Of a stretch of DNA of 64,000 nt, positions 61,251-64,000 are shown piece by piece (the stretch's first letter is position 1; every line of letters begins with the position of its first letter). The DNA is taken from assembly GCA_021779935.1 (NCBI GenBank), contig JAJXZT010000001.1, positions 124,001-188,000 of the forward strand. Direction: 5' to 3'. Source of the stretch: Acidobacteriota bacterium. Its GTDB lineage: Bacteria > Acidobacteriota > Terriglobia > Terriglobales > Acidobacteriaceae. Both the position numbers and the translations under genes were made by a program. The notes under the pieces were generated by a model. The model did not search any database. It was given only the letters and a program-made list of their open reading frames with translations, and was not told where the DNA came from.

Positions 61251-61694
61251 GTGAGTCACGCGATAAAGTTGCGGGTTTATACCGATAGTCGATGCCCCTT
61301 CTGCGTATGGAGCAGGGGCCTGGTGGAGCCGTACGACACCGCGCATCGGCTGGAGTTCCGGGATTACAACGATCCGTCGATTGCCTCCGAGACGCCGTTC
61401 AGCGTCGCCGAGCTGGCGCGAGAGATGCACGTTGCCACTCCCGAGGGGCGCTGGCTCGCCGGCTTTGACGCGTGGGTTGAAGTGCTGAAGGCAGTTCCGA
61501 AGCGACACAGGTGGGCAGCGTGGTTAACCACTCCGGCACTTCGCTGGGCGGGCCCAAGGGTGTACCGTTGGATTGCAGCACACCGTTACCGGATGCCGGG
61601 CTGGGCATTGAGATGTGTGGATATACCGCCGCCCTGCGATGAGTTCTGTGCGAGAAAACCGGGCCAGGGCGCCAGGGATTCTGTATCGAAGTAG
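61251..61694 (+). CDS. DCC (DUF393)-like thiol-disulfide protein
   Basis: 147 residues from a GTG at 61251; the frame is open upstream, but this start places the motif near the N-terminus. It starts KLRVYTDSRCPFCVWSRGLVEPYD, the thioredoxin-like CxxC of the DCC family (usually YDGxCxxC). It ends in CDIPPPCDEFC, a Cys-rich tail. Members are small redox proteins of uncertain role. No strong ribosome site is visible. Confidence 0.65.
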   Translation: MSHAIKLRVYTDSRCPFCVWSRGLVEPYDTAHRLEFRDYNDPSIASETPFSVAELAREMHVATPEGRWLAGFDAWVEVLKAVPKRHRWAAWLTTPALRWAGPRVYRWIAAHRYRMPGWALRCVDIPPPCDEFCARKPGQGARDSVSK

Positions 61695-61717
61695 GGATAT
61701 TTCAACAGGAGCAATGT

Positions 61718-62815
61718 ATGAAGCCGAAGATGCAACTATTCACTATTGCCGCGGTAATGATTCTGATTGCCGGGCTGTCCGTTGGCTGCAACAAGGCTAC
61801 GCCTGCCCGGACCGATGCGCAGGTCGCCAGCGACGTCCAGAGCAAGATCATGAGCGACCCTGCCGTCCAGAGCCGCGACATCAGCGTGAACGCCGCGAAC
61901 GGAGTAGTTACCCTCTCCGGTACCGTGTCCTCTGACGCGGAGCGCAACGCCTCCAGCAACGACGCCGGCGCAGTCAATGGCGTCAAGACTGTCATCAATA
62001 ACCTCACTATCCAGCAGGCGCAGACCACGCCCGCTCCCGCGGAGCAGGCCCAGGCTGCTCCACCGCCGGCGCCTGAGCCGCGCCGCGAGACTCGACGCGA
62101 CGAACGGCGCGCTGCGCAATCGCGCAGGGACGAAAGAGCGGCAAGGAACCGCGAGACGGCTAATAATATGGCTGCGTCGCAAACGCCGCCACCTCCTCCT
62201 GCGCAGCCCGCACAAATGCCCGTTGCCAGAATGCAACCCGCACCGCCGCCAGCGCCAAAGAACGTGACCATTCCTGATGGAACGACGTTGTCGGTCCGTC
62301 TGATTGACAGCCTCGATTCCGACTCGGCGCACATCGGCGATAGTTTCCGCGCCACGCTGGATTCGCCCATTGTCGTCAACGGCGAGGAAATTGTGCCGTC
62401 GAACTCCGACGTGCAGGGCCGCGTCGTCGACGTGAAGAGTGCCGGACGTTTCGCCGGACAGTCACTATTGACGATTGAACTCACGAAAATCACCGTCCAC
62501 GGACGCTCGTATCCCCTCCACACCAATCAATGGTCCAGGGAGGCTTCGTCGCGCGGAAAGAGCACGGCGAAGAAGGTCGGCGCCGGTGCGGTGATTGGCG
62601 GCATCATTGGCGCCATCGCCGGCGGCGGCAAGGGAGCGGCCATTGGCGCGACGGTGGGAGCCGGAGCTGGCGGCGGCGTACAGGCGGCAACCCACGGCGA
62701 GCAGATCAAGCTTGGCTCTGAGGCTCTGCTCAACTTCCAGATGCAGACGCCGCTCACGGTTGTCGTGCATCCGAACCAGAAGTCCAACGGGAACCATCGC
62801 CAGCCGATGGAGTAA
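61718..62815 (+). CDS. BON-domain lipoprotein with glycine-zipper tail
   Basis: 365 residues. A lipoprotein signal (MQLFTIAAVMILIAGLSVGC) ends in the lipobox LSVGC. A BON domain (about 30-100: VQSKIMSDPAVQSRDISVNAANGVVTLSGTV) is followed by a Pro/Arg-rich linker. A beta-rich domain from about 190 to 270 contains TIPDGTTLSVRLIDSLDSD. A glycine zipper lies near residues 290-325 (VIGGIIGAIAGGGKGAAIG). It is likely anchored to the outer membrane. Confidence 0.82.
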   Translation: MKPKMQLFTIAAVMILIAGLSVGCNKATPARTDAQVASDVQSKIMSDPAVQSRDISVNAANGVVTLSGTVSSDAERNASSNDAGAVNGVKTVINNLTIQQAQTTPAPAEQAQAAPPPAPEPRRETRRDERRAAQSRRDERAARNRETANNMAASQTPPPPPAQPAQMPVARMQPAPPPAPKNVTIPDGTTLSVRLIDSLDSDSAHIGDSFRATLDSPIVVNGEEIVPSNSDVQGRVVDVKSAGRFAGQSLLTIELTKITVHGRSYPLHTNQWSREASSRGKSTAKKVGAGAVIGGIIGAIAGGGKGAAIGATVGAGAGGGVQAATHGEQIKLGSEALLNFQMQTPLTVVVHPNQKSNGNHRQPME

Positions 62816-62937
62816 TTGGCCGGCAACTCATGCAGGCGCGGGGCCTTCGCTCCGCGCCGTTGTTTTTGCGGAATCAAAACACTCACAGGTGCATGGCACT
62901 CCGGTACCCGGGGCTATTGCGGTGTTCACCGGCTATA

Positions 62938-63894
62938 ATGGCGTCGCTTCTACCTCAACCTGGCGGACACCCTTTGGACCTGTACGGCTTCTTCGCGGCG
63001 GCTGCATTTCTTTTCGGGCTTCTTTTCGGCAGCTTCCTCAACGTGTGCATCTACCGGTTGCCACGCGGCCTGTCGATCGTGAGTCCGCGCTCGGCCTGCC
63101 CGCAGTGCCACGCGCTGATCGCCGCCTATGACAACATTCCCATATTGAGCTGGCTGCTGCTCCGCGGGCACTGCCGCCACTGCAAGGCTCCCATTTCGTC
63201 CCGCTACGCGGCGGTAGAACTGCTCACCGGGGCAATGTTTCTTGCCAGTTATCTTGGCTTCGGAGGTCCAACCCTCGCTTCGCTCAAGGCGATTGTCTTC
63301 TCGTTCCTGGTGATCGGGCTGGTCTTTACCGACGCCGAGACGCATCTCCTTCCGGACGCGCTCACACTGCCAGGAATCGTGCTTGGGCTCGGCTTCAGCA
63401 TATTCGTCCCGCTCGGCAGCATCCTTGAGCAGCACTTCACGTCGAGTTCCGTCCTGGCTGGTGGATTCTCGTGGCAGTTCCTCTCATTCGCCGATTCCCT
63501 TCTCGGAACAGCCATCGGCGCCGGCCTGATCTACGGAGTCGGAGAGGCATACTTCCGGCTGCGCGGCATTGAGGGCATGGGGTTTGGCGATGTCAAACTG
63601 ATGGCGATGGTGGGAGCGTTTCTTGGCGCGGGTCAGAGCCTCTTTGTTCTCTTTGGCGCATCAACCGTCGGGGCCGTCTACGGCATCGCGGTCCTGATGC
63701 AGGTTCGCGGCAAGCGCCTGCGCCGCTACGCTCGTGTGCAACGCCCGGACGCTGCGGCACGTGCATGGCAGTCGGCTTCGCTGGCGATGCAGTACATGGA
63801 AATTCCCTTTGGAGTGTTCCTTGGCGGCATGGCGCTGGTCGCAATGTTTTTTGGTACTTCGGTCCTCCACTGGTACCTGGGGTTGTTCCGCTAG
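62938..63894 (+). CDS. pilD: Type IV prepilin peptidase / N-methylase
   Basis: 318 residues from the ATG at 62938. An N-terminal helix with FGSFLNVCIYRLP precedes the zinc-binding pairs CPQC...CRHC. The aspartyl sites are in FTDAETHLLPD and GMGFGDVKLMAMVGAFLG (the GxGD motif). Seven or eight hydrophobic spans. It cleaves and methylates type IV pilins and pseudopilins. No pilin gene is in the window. Confidence 0.93.
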   Translation: MASLLPQPGGHPLDLYGFFAAAAFLFGLLFGSFLNVCIYRLPRGLSIVSPRSACPQCHALIAAYDNIPILSWLLLRGHCRHCKAPISSRYAAVELLTGAMFLASYLGFGGPTLASLKAIVFSFLVIGLVFTDAETHLLPDALTLPGIVLGLGFSIFVPLGSILEQHFTSSSVLAGGFSWQFLSFADSLLGTAIGAGLIYGVGEAYFRLRGIEGMGFGDVKLMAMVGAFLGAGQSLFVLFGASTVGAVYGIAVLMQVRGKRLRRYARVQRPDAAARAWQSASLAMQYMEIPFGVFLGGMALVAMFFGTSVLHWYLGLFR

Positions 63895-64000
63895 CCATCG
63901 CCCGGCAGTCCAACCACTGACGTTTGAGGTTCCGGGAAGTTCTTCGCTGGGGTAGACCTTCAAACGGAGCTAGAATTGTCGATAGCAAGAGGTGACGTTC

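Overview
The window looks like a chromosomal segment of a GC-rich Gram-negative bacterium, most likely an Acidobacteriota of the Terriglobia (Koribacter/Terriglobus type). This is inference, not a database match. It rests on outer-membrane genes (Wzi-like, OmpA-like), a stand-alone VKOR, a TMTC-like membrane TPR protein, a TgpA transglutaminase, a YpdA-type reductase, and large secreted proteins with the repeats seen in that phylum. No phage, IS element, transposase or CRISPR array is visible. Most of the window is ordinary chromosome with short intergenic gaps, many of them holding small repeats.

Region by region. 1-13.7 kb: a PAP2 phosphatase fused to a Wzi-like domain (cut by the window edge), a large secreted repeat protein, a cupin, an ABC-F ATPase, a TMTC-like protein, a VKOR, a divergent PL5-type alginate lyase, two unknown small proteins, a GAF-SpoIIE phosphatase and tRNA-Leu(UAA). 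13.8-19.9 kb: a zinc-ribbon membrane protein, a UDP-galactopyranose-mutase-like flavoprotein, a membrane protein, ssb and two unknowns. 20.3-26.1 kb: a five-gene minus-strand operon (HpcH-like aldolase, HAD phosphatase, ThDP enzyme, CDP-glucose 4,6-dehydratase, RfbH/E1 dehydratase) that looks like a route to a CDP-3,6-dideoxyhexose, probably one with a two-carbon branch as in yersiniose. 26.4-37 kb: two small membrane proteins, an S9 peptidase, CyaY, YpdA, class I fumarase, cysteine dioxygenase, aspartase and an OmpA-like porin. 37-42.2 kb: FabH, an AhpD-like protein, the 4.5S/SRP RNA, TgpA and an M23 peptidase. 42.2-43.0 kb: a gene-free, repeat-dense interval. 43-58.2 kb: a nearly all-plus run of housekeeping genes (two TPR proteins, rimO, yacG, pgpA, an NHL protein, cinA, thpR, plsY, gpsA, an HD-GYP protein, ftsY, ribD, ribE). 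58.2-63.9 kb: an MlaF-like ATPase, mobA, a 2TM K+ channel with an RCK domain, small unknowns, a BON lipoprotein and a type IV prepilin peptidase.

Functional links. Aspartase (aspartate to fumarate) lies divergent to cysteine dioxygenase and fumarase (fumarate to malate), suggesting linked amino-acid catabolism. pgpA, plsY and gpsA are phospholipid genes; ribD and ribE are consecutive riboflavin genes.

The most unusual non-coding content is a set of dispersed intergenic repeats. One is a 37-nt hairpin in three copies, one of which carries a compensatory base-pair change. Another is a G-run next to long AT-rich palindromes, in two copies. The third is a family of degenerate GAAAC arrays. Two loci (19.4-20.3 kb and 42.2-42.7 kb) carry the same series of repeats in the same relative order and orientation. 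By eye the plus strand is pyrimidine-rich from the start to about 40.9 kb and then becomes purine-rich, so a strand-composition switch falls close to the second repeat locus.
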